This document shows positions 1 to 12,341 of a stretch of DNA of 64,000 nt, one piece after another. Where the stretch lies: the NCBI RefSeq assembly GCF_022539505.1, contig NC_061514.1, positions 334,969,090 through 335,033,089 on the forward strand, given 5' to 3'. Numbering within the stretch: position 1 is the stretch's first letter; the number at the start of each line of letters is the position of its first letter. The stretch comes from Lolium rigidum (Eukaryota; Streptophyta; Magnoliopsida; Poales; Poaceae). The translations under genes were made by a program, and so were the position numbers. The notes under the pieces are model-generated. The model was given only the letters and a program-made list of their open reading frames with translations, was not told the origin of the DNA and made no database searches.

Positions 1-1339
1 CCACCATCGTCGTCCTTGAGAAGCTTGATGTTTAAGATTACATCGGCTACTCCTAAGTCCTTCATATCAAAGCAACGAGATAAGAATTCTTTGACCTCCT
101 TAATGACAATAAGGCTGGTCCCAAATATCAGTATGTCATCAACATAGAGACAAAGGATAACTCCCTCGCCCCCACCATAGCGATAGTACACACACTTGTC
201 AGCTTCGTTTACAACAAAGCATTCAGCGGTTAAGGTTCTTTCGAACTTCTCATGCCACTGCTTAGGTGCTTGCTTAAGACCATACAAAGACTTCAACAAC
301 TTACACACCTTTCCTTTTTGATCATCTACTACAAATCCATCAGGCTGCTCCATATAAATTTCCTCATCGAACTCTCCGTTTAGGAAGGCTGTCTTAACAT
401 CCATCTGATGAACGAGAAGACCATGTGAGGCAGTCAAGGAAAGTAGTACTCGAATAGTGGTCAGTCGAGCTACAGGTGAGTATGTATCAAAGAAGTCTTC
501 GCCTTCTTTCTGAGTATAACTCTTGGCCACAAGCCGTGCCTTGTACTTTTTAATAGTACCATCAGGCCTAAGCTTTTTCTTGAACACCCACTTGCATCCT
601 ACAGGTTTGCACCCACAAGAACGATTAGTAACCTCCCAAGTTCCATTAGTTAAGATGGAATCCATCTAGCTACAGATAGCTTCCTTCCAGTAGTCAGCAT
701 CCTGAGATGCATAGGCTTCTGAAATAGAAGTGGGAGTATCATCCACGAGGTACACAATAAAATCATGACCAAAGGACTTTGCAGTCCTCTGTCTCTTGCT
801 CCTTTTGGGAGCTTCATTGTCGTCCTCCACAGGATTATCATAGTGTTCTATCGCAATGGTAGGTTCAGGAATTGTAACTAACTCCTGACTTGATGAACCA
901 GGCATCTCCTGATTTGATGAGTTAGATTTGTCTTTCATGGGAAAGATGTCCTCAAAGAAAGTCGCATCATTCGACTCCATAATTGTACCAACATGCATGT
1001 CGGATACCTCAGATTTCACTATCAAAAATCTATAGCCAATGCCATGAAATGCATATCCCAGAAAAACACAATCCACGGTTTTTGTTCCAAGCTTGCGCTT
1101 CTTGGGTATTGGCACATTCACTTTCGCCAAGCAACCCCAAGTACGTAAGTAGGAGAGTTTTAGCCTTTTCCTTTCCCATCCCTCAAATGAAGTAATGGTT
1201 TTGTTCTTTGTGAGAACATGGTTTAGGACATGACACGCGGTCATTATCGCCTCCCCCCCACCATACCTTGGATAGGCCCGATGTATCTAACATGGTGTTA
1301 ACCAAATAAGTCAGAGTGCGGTTCTTTCTTTCGGCCACC
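1..1339 (-). pseudogene. Ty1/copia pol remnant: integrase C-terminus and reverse transcriptase
   Basis: Read on the minus strand, 1244 to 666 gives the end of a copia integrase (TACHVLNHVLTKN region, then an acidic linker). After an in-frame stop at 666-668, the reverse transcriptase runs off the window edge at position 1. Visible RT landmarks are TAFLNGEFDEEIYMEQP near 395-344, SLYGLKQAP near 290-262 and the catalytic LYVDD near 150-130. The order integrase then RT is diagnostic of Ty1/copia. The same gene continues at 8163-8419; the two halves were separated by the LTR element at 1340-8157. Several stops make it non-functional. The RNase H part and the 3' LTR would lie left of the window. 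Confidence 0.9.
1335..1339. repeat. Target site duplication CCACC, left copy
   Basis: The five bases CCACC directly precede the TGATACG start of the LTR element and recur at 8158-8162 directly after its last base. This proves both ends of the insertion. Confidence 0.93.
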
Positions 1340-3025
1340 TGATACGTCTCCGACGTATCGATAATTTCTTATGTTCCATGCCACATTATTGATGATATCT
1401 ACATGTTATATGCACATTTTATGTCATATTTATGCGTTTTCTGGAACTAACCTATTGACGAGATGCCGAAAGGCTAGTTGCTGTTTTCTGCTGTTTTTGG
1501 TTTCAGAAATCCTAGTAACGAAATATTCTCGGAATCGGACGAAATCAACGCCCAACATCCTATTTTTCCACAAAGCTTCCAGAACACCCGGGAAGGACCA
1601 GAGGGGGGCCACAGGCCACCCAGACCATAGGCCGGCGCGGCCCAGGCCCTGGCCGCGCCGCCCTGTAGTGTCGGCGCCCCTTCGACCTTCTGACGTCGCC
1701 TCTTCGCCTATAAAAAGGTCCCAGACCTAAAACCTCGAGAAGGAAAAGCCACGGTACGAGAAACCTTCCAGAGCCGCCGCCATCGCGAAGCCAAGATCTG
1801 GGGGACAGGAGTCTAGATTCCGGCACGCCGCCGGGACGGGGAAATGCCCCCGGAAGGCTTCTCCATCGACACCACCGCCATCTTCATCACCGCTGCTGTC
1901 TCCCATGAGGAGGGAGTAGTTCTCCATCGAGGCTCGGGGCTGTACCGGTAGCTATGTGGTTCATCTCTCTCCTATGTACTTCAATACAATAATCTCATGA
2001 GCTGCCTTACATGATTGAGATTCATATGATAATGCTTGTAATCTAGATGTCGTTATGCTAGTCAAGTGAATTTTACTTATGTGATCTCCGGAGACTCCTT
2101 GTCCCACGTGTGTAAAGGTGACAGTGTGTGCACCGTGTGGGTCTCTTAGGCTATATTTCACAGAATACATATTCACTGTTATGAATGGCATAATGAAGTA
2201 CTTATTTATATCTCTTTATGATTGCAATGTGTTTGTATCACAATTTATCTATGTGCTACTCTAGTGATGTTATTAAAGTAGTTTTATTCCTCCTGCACGG
2301 TGTAATGGTGACAGTGTGTGCATCCGTGTTAGTACTTGGCGTAGGCTATGATTGTGATCTCTTGTAGATTGCGAAGTTAACTATTGCTATGATAGTATTG
2401 ATGTGATCTATACCTCCTTTCGTAGCGTGAAGGTGACAGTGTGCATGCTACGTTAGTACTTGGTTTAGTTGTGTTGATCTATCTTACACTCTAAGGTTAT
2501 TTAAATATGAACATTGAATTGTGGAGCTTGTTAACTCCGGCATTGAGGGTTCGTGTAATCCTACGCAATTGTGTTCATCATCCAACAAGAGAGTGTAGAG
2601 TATGCATTTATCTATTCCGTTATGTGATCAATGTTGAGAGTGTCCACTAGTGAAAGTATGATCCCTAGGCCTTGTTCCTAAATATCGCTATCGCCGCTTG
2701 TTTACTCGTTTCTATCGCGTTACTACTCGCTTGTTTACTATCCTGGGCAAAGCACTTTTCTGGTGCCGTTGCTACTACTTATTTATACCACCTGTATTTC
2801 ACTATCTCTTCACCGAACTAGTGCACCTATTAGGTGTGTTGGGGACACAAGAGACTTCTTGCTTTGTGGTTGCAGGGTTGCATGAGAGGGATATCTTTGA
2901 CCTCTTCCTCCCTGAGTTCGATAAACCTTGGGTGATCCACTTAAGGGAAACTTGCCGCTGTTCTACAAACCTCTGCTCTTGGAGGCCCAACACTGTCTAC
3001 AGAAAAGGAGGGGGCGTAGACATCA
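1340..3025 (+). repeat. 5' LTR (1686 bp) of the 1340-8157 element
   Basis: Starts TGATACG and ends GACATCA. It contains a short palindrome at the very start (ACGTCTCCGACGT), a GC-rich block near 1610-1690 and a TATAAAA promoter-like box near 1709-1716. Relative to the 3' LTR it keeps an extra block of about 63 bp near 2788-2850. Confidence 0.93.
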
Positions 3026-3036
3026 AGCTATTTTCT

Positions 3037-3053
3037 CGGCGCCGTTGCCGGGA
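3037..3053 (+). other. Primer binding site, tRNA-Asp type
   Basis: CGGCGCCGTTGCCGGGA lies 11 bp after the LTR end. It differs by its first base from the usual TGGCGCCGTTGCCGGGGA, which is complementary to the 3' end of tRNA-Asp and is used by many grass gypsy elements. Confidence 0.75.
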
Positions 3054-3189
3054 GGAAAGGTAAAAGGCACTCATACTTCGGTTCCGGTAACGTGCATTTT
3101 CTCGGCGCCATTGTGTTTGTGCTCGAAGCTATTTCCTTTAGTTCCTGCAATTGCATCTTTTTGTTTCTTGTTTACACTAGTTTGGCATA

Positions 3190-3929
3190 ATGGACAAAAA
3201 TGAGCTTCTTATTCTATTTCCTGATTTAAGACATGGATGGTTTGATGCGAAAATTAAAAAACCTATGGAACCTTATTTGCATGCTGGTAGTAATATTAGT
3301 ATGAACGCTTTGAACACCATTGTTGATAATAATATAGAAAATTCTAAGCTTGGGGAAGCTGGTTTTGATGAGCATGATATTTTTAGTCCCCCAAGCATTG
3401 AGGGAAAATTTTCTTTGATGATACTTTGCCTCCTATTTATGATGATTATAATGATAGTGGTCTTTTGGTGCCACCTACTATGGAGAGTAAATTTTGTTGT
3501 GATTATACTATGCCTCCTACACTTGATGAGAATAATAATGATAGCTACTTTGTTGAATTTGCTCCCACTACAACTAATAAGAATGATTATGCTTATGTGG
3601 AGAGTAATGATACTTTTATGCATGAGAATAAGAATGCTTTATGTGATAGTTACATTGTTGAATTTGTTCATGATTCCACTGAAAGTTATTATGAGAGAGG
3701 AAAATATGGTTGTAGAAATTTTCATGTTACTAAAACACCTCTCTATATGCTGAAATTTTTGAAGCTACACTTGTTCTATCTTCCTATGCTTGTTACTTTG
3801 CTCCTCATGAACTTGTTTATTTACAAGATTCCTATGCATAGGAAGCATGTTAGACTTAAATATGTTTTGGATTTGCTTCTTGATGCTCTCTTTTGCTTCA
3901 AATACTATTTCTTGCAAGTGCATCATTAA
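3190..3929 (+). pseudogene. Retrotransposon ORF of unknown function, frameshifted
   Basis: An ATG at 3190 opens a frame beginning MDKNELLILFPDLRHGWFD. At about 3408-3425 the coding sense moves to another frame, which then reads from PPIYDDYNDSG to a stop at 3927-3929. The joined product would be rich in Asp, Asn and Tyr, with repeated short acidic blocks (NDSYFVEF, NALCDSYIVEF). No zinc knuckle, protease or RT motif is present. Its position after the primer site suggests a gag-like or accessory product, but I recognise no domain. The C-terminal 50 residues become hydrophobic, which may be chance reading of non-coding sequence. Confidence 0.6.
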
Positions 3930-6517
3930 AACTCGCTGAGCCCATCTTAATGGCTATAAAGAAAGAACTTCTTGGGAGATAACCCATGTGTTATTTTGCT
4001 ACAGTACTTTGTTTTATATTTGTGTCTTGGAAGTTGTTTACTACTGTAGCAACCTCTCCTTATCTTAGTTTTGTGTTTTGTTGTGCCAAGTAAAGTCGTT
4101 GATAGAAAAGTTCATACTAGATTTGGATTACTGCGCAGTTTCAGATTTCTTTGCTGTCTCGAATTTCGACCTGCCTCCCTGTAGGTAGCTCAGAAAATTA
4201 ATCCAATTTACGTGCGTGATCCTCAGATATGTACGCAACTTTCATTCAATTTGGGCATTTTCATCTGAGCAAGTCTGGTGCCATTTTAAAATTCGTCTTT
4301 ACGGACTGTTCTGTTTTGACAGATTCTGCCTTTTATTTCGCATTGCTTCTTTCGCTGTGTTGGGTAGATTTCTTTGTTCCATTACCTTCCAGTAGCTTTG
4401 GGCAATGTCCAGAAGTGTTAAGAATGATTGTGTCACCTCTTAACATGTGATTTTTTGATTATGCACTAACCCTCTAATGAGTTTGTTTTGAGTTTGGTGT
4501 GGAGGAAGTTTTCAAGGGTCAAGAGAGGAGGATGATATACTATGATCAAGAAGAGTGAAAAGTCTAAGCTTGGGGATGCCCCGGTGGTTCATCCCTGCAT
4601 ATTTCAAGAAGACACAAGCATCTAAGCTTGGGGATGCCCAAGGCATCCCCTTCTTCATCAACAACTTATCAGGTTCCTCCCTTGAAACTATATTTTTATT
4701 CGGCCACATCTTATGTACTTTACTTGGAGCGTCTGTGTGCTTTTGTTTTTGTTTGTATTTGAATAAATTGGATTACATCATGCTTGTGTGGGAGAGAGAC
4801 ACGCTCCGCTGGTTCGTATGAACACATGTGTTCTTAGCTCATAATATTCATGGCGAAGTTTCCTCTTCGTTAAATTGTTATATGGTTGGAATTGGAAAAT
4901 GCTACATGTAGTAATTGCTATAATGTCTTGGGTAATGTGATACTTGGCAATTGTTGTGCTCATGTTTAAGCTCTTGCATCATATACTTTGCACCTATTAG
5001 TGAAGAAATACATAGAGCATGCTAAAATTTGATTTGCATAATTGGTCTCTCTAAGGTCTAGATAATTTCTAGTAAGGTGTTTGAACAACAAGGAAGACGA
5101 TGTATAGTCTTATAATGCTTGTAATATGTCTGTTATGTGAGTTTTGCTGTACTAGTTCATACTTGTGTTTGCTTCAAACAAACTTGCTAGCCTAAACCTT
5201 GTATCGAGAGGGAATACTTCTCATGCATCCAAATCCTTGAGCCAAACAACACTATGCCATTTGTGTCCACCATACCTACCTACTACATGGTATTTCTCCG
5301 CCATTCCAAAGTAAATTGCTTGAGTGCCACCTTTAAATTTCCATCATTCGCCTTTGCAATATATAGCTCATGGGACAAAATAGCCTTAAAAACTATTGTG
5401 GTATTGAATATGTACTTATGCACTTTATCTCTTATTAAGTTGCTTGTTGTGCGATAACCATGCTCCTCGGGGACGCCATCAACTCTTTGTTGAATATCAT
5501 GTGAGTTGCTATGCATGTTCATCTTGTCTGAAGTAAGGGCGGTTTTCACAATCAAATGGTTTGAGTATGCATACCGTTAGAGAAGAACATTGGGCCGCTA
5601 ACTAAAGCCATGAATCATGGTGGAAGTTTCAGTTTGGACATAAAACCTCAATCTCTTATGAGAATATTAACTCGTTGAATGCTTAAGCATTAAAAGAGGA
5701 GTCCATTATCTCGTTGTCTATGTTGTCCCGGTATGGGTGTCTAAGTTGAAGAATGATCAAAAGCGAGAAATCCAATGCGAACTTTCTCCTTAGACCCTTG
5801 TACAGCGGCATAGAGGTACCCCTTTGTGACACTTGGTTGAAACATATGTTATGCAATGATAATCCGTGTTAATCCAAGCTAATTAGGACAAGGTGCGGGC
5901 ACTACTAGTATACTATGCATGAGGCTTGCAAGTTGTAAGATATAATTTACATAACTCATTTGCTTTATTACTACCGTTGACAAAATTGTTTCATGTTTTC
6001 AAAATAAAAGCTCTAGCACAAATATAGCAATCGATGCTTTCCTCTTTGAAGGACCATTCTTTTTACTTTTATGTTGAGTCAGTTCACCTATTTCTCTCTA
6101 TCCCAAGAAGCAAACACTTGTGTGAACTGTGCATTGATTCCTACATACTTGCATATTGCACTTATTATATTACTCTATGTTGACAATTATCCATGAGATA
6201 TACATGTTATAAGTTGAAAGCAACCGCTGAAACTTAATCTTCCTTTGTGTTGCTTCAATACCTTTACTTTGATTTATTGCTTTATGAGTTAACTCTTATG
6301 CAAGACTTATTGATGCTTGTCTTGAAGTGCTATTCATGAAAAGTCTTTGCTTTATGATTCACTTGTTTACTCATGTCATATACATTGTTTTGATCGCTGC
6401 ATTCATTACATGTGTTTACAATATTATGATCAAGTTTATGATGGCATGTCACTCCAGAAATTATCTTTGTTTATCGTTTACCTGCTCGGGACGAGCAGGA
6501 ACTAAGCTTGGGGATGC
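3930..6517 (+). other. Long non-coding internal region of the LTR element
   Basis: About 2.6 kb without a credible ORF, T-rich on the plus strand. It matches 41150-42812 in the second, related element (for example the GTCTTGGAAGTTGTTTACTA stretch near 4024, and the AAGCTTGGGGATGCC motifs near 4564 and 4624). It ends in the polypurine-type tract at 6503-6517. Confidence 0.8.
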
Positions 6518-8157
6518 TGATACGTCTCCGACGTATCGATAATTTCTTATGTTCCATGCCACATTATTGATGATATCTACATGTTATATGCACATTTTAT
6601 GTCATATTTATGCGTTTTCTGGAACTAACCTACTGACGAGATGCCGAATGGCTAGTTGCTATTTTCTGCTGTTTTTGGTTTCAGAAATCCTAGTAACGAA
6701 ATATTCTCGGAATCGGACGAAATCAACGCCCAGCATCCTATTTTTCCACGAAGCTTCCAGAACACCCGGGAAGGACCAGAGGGGGGCCACAGGCCACCCA
6801 GACCATAGGCCGGCGCGGCCCAGGCCCTGGCCGCGCCGCCCTATAGTGTCGGCGCCCCTTCGACCTTCTGACGCCGCCTCTTCGCCTATAAAAAGGTCCC
6901 AGACCTAAAACCTCGAGACGGAAAAGCCACGGTACGAGAAACCTTCCAGAGCCGCCGCCATCGCGAAGCCAAGATCTGGGGGATAGGAGTCTCTGTTCCG
7001 GCACGCCGCCGGGACGGGGAAATGCCCCCGGAAGGCTTCTCCATCGACACCACCGCCATCTTCATCACCGCTGTCTGTCTCCCATGAGGAGGGAGTAGTT
7101 CTCCATCGAGGCTCGGGGCTGTACCGGTAGCTATGTGGTTCATCTCTCTCCTATGTACTTCAATACAATAATCTCATGAGATGCCTTACATGATTGAGAT
7201 TCATATGATAATGCTTGTAATCTAGATGTCGTTATGCTAGTCAAGTGAATTTTACTTATGTGATCTCCGGAGACTCCTTGTCCCACGTGTGTAAAGGTGA
7301 CAAGTAGTGTGCACCGTGTGGGTCTCTTAGGCTATATTTCACAGAATACTTATTCACTATTATGAATGGCATAATGAAGTACTTATTTATATCTCTTTAT
7401 GATTGCAATGTGTTTGTATCACAATTTATCTATGTGCTACTCTAGTGATGTTGTTAAAGTAGTTTTATTCCTCCTGCACGGTGTAATGGTGACAAGTGTG
7501 TGCATCCGTGTTAGTACTTGGCGTAGGCTATGATTGTGATCTCTTGTAGATTGCGAAGTTAACTATTGCTATGATAGTATTGATGTGATCTATGCCTCCT
7601 TTCGTAGCGTGAAGGTGACAGTGTGCATGCTACGTTAGTACTTGGTTTAGTTGTGTTGATCTATCTTACACTCTAAGGTTATTTAAATATGAACATTGAA
7701 TTGTGGAGCTTGTTAACTCCGGCATTGAGGGTTTGTGTAATCCTACGCAATTGTGTTCATCATCCAACAAGAGAGTGTAGAGTATGCATTTATCTATTCT
7801 GTTATGTGATCAATGTTGAGAGTGTCCACTAGTGAAAGTATGATCCCTAGGCCTTGTTCCTAAATACTGCTATCGCTGCTTGTTTACTGTTTTACTGCGT
7901 TACTACTGCTGCGTTAGTACTGCTTGTTTACTGTCCTGGGCAAAGCACTTTTCTGGTGCCGTTGCTACTACTTATTTACAAGAGACTTCTTGCTTTGTGG
8001 TTGCAGGGTTGCATGAGAGGGATATCTTTGACCTCTTCCTCCCTGAGTTCGATAAACCTTGGGTGATCCACTTAAGGGAAACTTGCTGCTGTTCTACAAA
8101 CCTCTGCTCTTGGAGGCCCAACACTGTCTACAGGAAAAGGAGGGGGCGTAGACATCA
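6518..8157 (+). repeat. 3' LTR (1640 bp) of the 1340-8157 element
   Basis: Nearly identical to the 5' LTR, with scattered substitutions and small indels and one missing block of about 63 bp at about 7978. The shorter length therefore reflects a deletion in this copy (or in its template), not a different family. Confidence 0.93.
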
Positions 8158-8162
8158 CCACC
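8158..8162. repeat. Target site duplication CCACC, right copy
   Basis: Matches 1335-1339. Removing 1340-8162 would rejoin the copia integrase halves. Confidence 0.93.
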
Positions 8163-9962
8163 CCATTAGACTGAGGTGACTAGGGAGGCGTCCTCTCATG
8201 GATAATACCATGCTCCACACAAAAGGAACCAAACTCATTGGAAAAATACTCTCCACCACGATCATACCTAAGCCATTTAATCTTTCGATCAAGTTGGTTT
8301 TCTGCTTCTGCTTTGTAGATTTTGAAGTGATTAAAAGATTCATCTTTAGATTTCAGAAGGTACACATAACAATATCGAGTGGAGTCATCAATTAACGTCA
8401 TGAAGTATCTTTTTTCCATCTTTTGTCAACTCGCCATTCATCTCACAAAGATCTGAATGTATGAGTTCCAGCGGTGACAAATCTCTTACCTCAGCAGTCT
8501 TGTGAGACTTGCGAGGTTGCTTAGCTTGCACACACACTTGACACTTGGAACTCTTGACAGTAGTAAATTTTGGAATTAAATTCATATTGGCTAGCTGCGT
8601 CATGCACCCAAAATTATTATGATAAAGTCGTGAATGCCAAATATTAGACTCACAATCATTGCTAACATGATTAATAATTTGAGTACATAAGTCTGATAAA
8701 GATAAGCGGAACAAGCCTATACACTCATAGCCTTTTCCAATAAATTGTCCATACTTAGAAATTATAACTTTATTGGACTCAAAAACCAACTTAAAACCAT
8801 CTTAACATAAGAGCGATCCGCTGACGAGATTCTTATTGATGGAGGGAACGTGTTGCACATTCTTCAGCTGGATGGTCTTCCTCGAAGTAAACTTCAGATT
8901 TACCGTACCAACACCATGAACAGAAGAACGTGAGTCGTTTCCCATCAACACGGAGCAAGTCCTTGCGACCTGATAAGAAGAAAACATGGAAACATCAGAA
9001 CATACATGTTTATTGGCACCCGTATCAATCCACCAATCAGGAGAGTTACATACTGAAAGGACAGTAGGGGAAATACCGTACCCAGCGTCCTTCATCTCAG
9101 TATCGCCAGCAATAACTACATTAGCGGTCTTGCCGCTGTTCCCACGCTTATCATAGCGATTAGGGCAATTAGGAGCCCAATGGTCAGGGTCACCACAAAC
9201 GTGGCAAGCTCCTTTCTTCTTATCAGTCTTCTTCTTGAAGTTGGTTGAGTGTGAGGCCTTGTTCTTGCCATCAAATTTGCCTTTGCCTTCAGATTTGTTC
9301 TTGTTTTTGAACTTGTGGGATTGGAAGTTTTTCTTCTGTACCACATTGGCACTAGAACCTCTCTCAAACTCTCGAGCACGTGTATCCTTCCCTCTCGCAT
9401 TTTCTTCCACATGAAGAGACCCAATTAGATCCGAAACAGAAAACTCTTGTCTCTTATGTTTCAGAGAAGTAGCAAAGTTCCTCCATGAAGAAGGAAGCTT
9501 GGCAATAATGCCACCGATCACCAATTTGTCCGGTAAGGTACACTTAAACTGCTCAATTTCTTTGGCAAGTGACTGTATCTCATGAGCTTGCTCAACAACG
9601 GAGCACTCACCAGTCATCTTGTAGTCATAGTATTGCTCCATGACATACAACTCAGTGCCAGCATCCGAGACCCCAAATTTGGCCTCGAGTGCATCCCACG
9701 CATCCTTACCATGATCAAAAGTCATGTACGGGTCAACAATGTTGTCCGCAAGAATACTGAAGAGAGCCACCTTAAACATGGCATTGAATTTCTTATAAGC
9801 TTCCTCCTAAGCAGGAGAAAGATCACCCTCAGGTTCGCCAAGAAGGGCGCTATCATAGTTCAGGTTTTCAAACCAGAGAACTGCCCTCGTGCGCCACCTC
9901 TTATAGTACGAACCATCAAAGGGAGGCGGCCTACTAGCAGCGGCAATGCCACTTGAATTCAT
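8163..9962 (-). pseudogene. Ty1/copia gag, protease and integrase N-terminal part
   Basis: Minus strand. The likely gag start is the ATG at 9962-9960 (MNSSGIAAASRPPPFDG). An in-frame TAG lies at 9809-9807, then gag continues with the CCHC zinc knuckle [14 protein letters not shown] (about 9210-9170) and the aspartic protease motif [11 protein letters not shown] (about 9035-9003). After a TAA at 8804-8802 comes the GAG-pre-integrase domain (IWHSRLYHNNFG, CQVCVQAKQ zinc-binding half). The frame shifts near 8410 into the integrase core (MTLIDDSTRYCYVY, then YDRGGEY with a catalytic Asp). The core stops at the target duplication and resumes at 1334. Three breaks make it dead. Confidence 0.92.
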
Positions 9963-10850
9963 TTGCCTATAATCAGGTTTTTGGATTGTTGAATATATAA
10001 GCAAATTATCATATGAACTAATCCGAACTAATACTTGATAAATCATGACTACATAAATAGCAGATGAATTAATCATGTATATCAACGGAGTAGATGAACA
10101 AATATCATCTAGACAAGATAAACCTATCACATCTATTCCAAGTAGCAGTACTAGGAACTCTAGCAAGATCTAAAACAAGAAGGACATAAACGCATACCGT
10201 CCAGTGTTGGCGGCGGCAGCAGCAACAACAGCGATGTTGGCGGTATCCTGGTTGTTGTCGCCCATGTTGAGGTTGCCGAAGAGGTTGTCGATGTCCGGGA
10301 AGAAGTCGTTGTTCGGGAACTCGTCGTCGGACGACGTCGTGTTGCCAGTAGTCGCGCGTAAGCGCTCCCAGAAACCTGATTGCCCCTCACTCGTACAGGT
10401 CTACGAGAGGCAGGGTTCCGGAGGCCTACTATCCCGCCGCTCGGTGCATGCCGAAGGACGGGATGAGGAAGACGAAGGCGGCGGCACAATGAACTGGAAA
10501 GAGGTGGTCGCATGTAGTGTCCCGTACAGGCTAGGGTTTGCGTCCGCGCATATGTAGTGCGGTTTGGGAAGGTCATGGGATGCAACTCACGTACGTGTCC
10601 ACGATCCAGAAAAACCGGCTGCGTTAACGCCTCCGTTAATGACTCATAATTGTAATTGATTACGCAATTAATTTCCCGAACAACAAAAAGATAAGCTCGG
10701 CTCGACGAGATTCTCGCAACCCGCGTCGTGACGTGCGTGATGAGGCGAGGCGGGCGGCGGAGGAGGAGTGCGCGAGGGCTCTCTCTCTCTTCTCACTCAC
10801 TTACTAGGACTAGAACAGTCCACCTTATATACCACTCCAACTCTTTCCCA
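9963..10850 (-). other. Probable copia leader and LTR-side sequence
   Basis: This lies upstream of the copia gag start on the minus strand. It holds an AT-rich part (about 9963-10150), a block with GTT/GTC-type triplet repeats (about 10200-10370) and a CT-rich run with a TATATA box (about 10785-10835). I found no tRNA-Met primer site and no clear LTR end, so the right boundary of the copia element is not defined. Confidence 0.4.
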
Positions 10851-10854
10851 ACTA

Positions 10855-12060
10855 ACAATGTGGGACTAAACTTAGGGCAATACTGAGGATCCTTCGGAGG
10901 ATAATTCCTTCCGAACCTCCGAGTCCTCCAGACGACATGTGTCCCAGGACCACCACCCACGTGTTGTACAACCCATCTTTTCCCTCGTATGTGAAAAAAA
11001 CCAAAAAAACAAAGCGCAGAGAGAGTGTGTCCTCCTCCCCGCACCATCCTCCCTCAAGAAGCCCGGCGAGGTACCTCGCCGGCAACGCGTCAACTCAGGC
11101 TGATAAGAACCGCCGCCACTCCTTGCAGCACCGCTGTCTGCTTCGGCAGCACCAGTGCCCCCTGCCGGTAGCACCGCCACCCAGCCTTTGCAGCTCTAGC
11201 GACAAGGGGTTGCAGCACCTGCCGCCGGCCTTGCCAGCATCGGCGGCCTGCCTTTGCAGCTCCGGGGACGTGGGGTTGCAGCAGCGGCGGCCAACCTTTG
11301 CAGCTTCGACGACGGGGGGTTGCAACAACGACGGCCGGCCTCACGACGACATGGGTTGCAGCACCTGCGGCCGGCCATGGCAGCACCGACGGCCAGCCTT
11401 TGCAGCTCCGGCTACGGGGAGTTGCAGCACCTGCGGCCGGCCTTGGCAGCACCGGCGGCCAGCCCTTTGAAGCTCCGACTACAGGGGGTTGCAGCACCTG
11501 TGGCCGGCCTTTGCAGCTCCAGTGAGAGGGGTTGCAGCTCCACCCTCTTGGCCTCTTGATGTCGCATGGATTACCGCCTCGGAGCCGCTGCCCCCATGTT
11601 GCAGCTGCGTCATAGCGCTGTCGCGGCCATCGCAGACCTCGCCTCACGCCCGCCATGGCTGTCCTTGTTAGTAGCACCCTTGGAGCTCCACCCACCGAGT
11701 CCTCGCATCATAGCGACAACCAAAGCTGGGCGAGGAAAGACAGGGACGCAAGATGAGACCTCACCGGCGGCGCGCGAGTGGGACGGCAGCTCGCCGCTGT
11801 GGTGGAGATGTCAGAAGTATTTTCGCAGGTGAGAGAAAATCGTAGGTGAGCGAAAAGAGGAACGGATGGGAGAGAACGCATCGGAAGAGATAAGGCATCG
11901 TGGTGGGTCCCCACCCATCGCTGTCTCACCACGCTGGAGGAGGCGTGTCACACGCGCGATGTAAACGATCTGACGGTGCGGAGTCCCGAGCTTGCAACGC
12001 GCGCAGCCTCCGAAGGATATGAATTATTTTCCCTAAACTTAAGTCCCACCCCTTGCCATT
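10855..12060. repeat. GC-rich minisatellite between inverted end segments
   Basis: The left segment (about 10858-10905) and right segment (about 12008-12055) are inverted, imperfect copies of each other: GTGGGACTAAACTTAGGG reads in reverse as CCCTAAACTTAAGTCCCAC, with CCTCCGAAGGAT on the inner side. Between them, about 11185-11550 is a degenerate tandem array with the recurring pieces TTTGCAGCTCCGG, GGGGTTGCAGCACCTG and GGCCGGCC. Its reading frames are open on both strands because of the repeat composition; I do not call a gene. A decayed non-autonomous DNA transposon is one explanation. Confidence 0.5.
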
Positions 12061-12341
12061 CTCAGAATTTATATTGGGACATGGGCTAAGGCCCAAGGCA
12101 AAAATCCAGCAGAAGCCACCGGAAATATGCGCAGCCTAACCTATATGCATAAAGAGGCGCGAGTCGCTGATGCTAATCTCGCGAGGTGCTGATGCTAATC
12201 CCATCTTCTCATATGTCTTGTTTTTCACATGTCAACAAACATGCGTGCAAATAATTAGATTCAGATTAAATAATCTGTATGATAATTATTAATAGGAGAG
12301 AGAAATAGATGGGGCAGAATCAAGCTATAATGCCACATTCC

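Larger units (their letters stand above)
1340..8157 (+). mobile_element. Complete non-autonomous Ty3-type LTR retrotransposon
   Basis: A 6818-bp element with two near-identical LTRs (1340-3025 and 6518-8157), both starting TGATACGTCTCCGACGTATC and ending GACATCA, and a 5-bp target duplication CCACC. A primer binding site of tRNA-Asp type lies at 3037-3053, and a polypurine-type tract (AAGCTTGGGGATGC) directly precedes the 3' LTR. The internal 3.5 kb carries one broken ORF and no protease, RT or integrase, so mobility must have depended on a related element. The LTR opening and primer site resemble abundant pooid-grass gypsy families such as Sabrina and its relatives; I am not sure of the family name. 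It lies in the integrase gene of an older copia element. Confidence 0.93.

Noticed and set aside
1727..1927. Short ORFs in the TGATACG LTRs (also near 6738-7143 and 38881-39211)
   Set aside because: They recur in every LTR copy with frameshifts and have no domain; they are non-coding LTR sequence.
10200..10370. GTT/GTC triplet-rich stretch as a microsatellite or gene
   Set aside because: Imperfect triplets within copia leader sequence; frames on both strands are open by composition only.
11090..11695. 201-codon minus-strand ORF in the minisatellite
   Set aside because: Overlapping frames are open on both strands and its composition follows the repeat unit; there is no start context, splice structure or domain.
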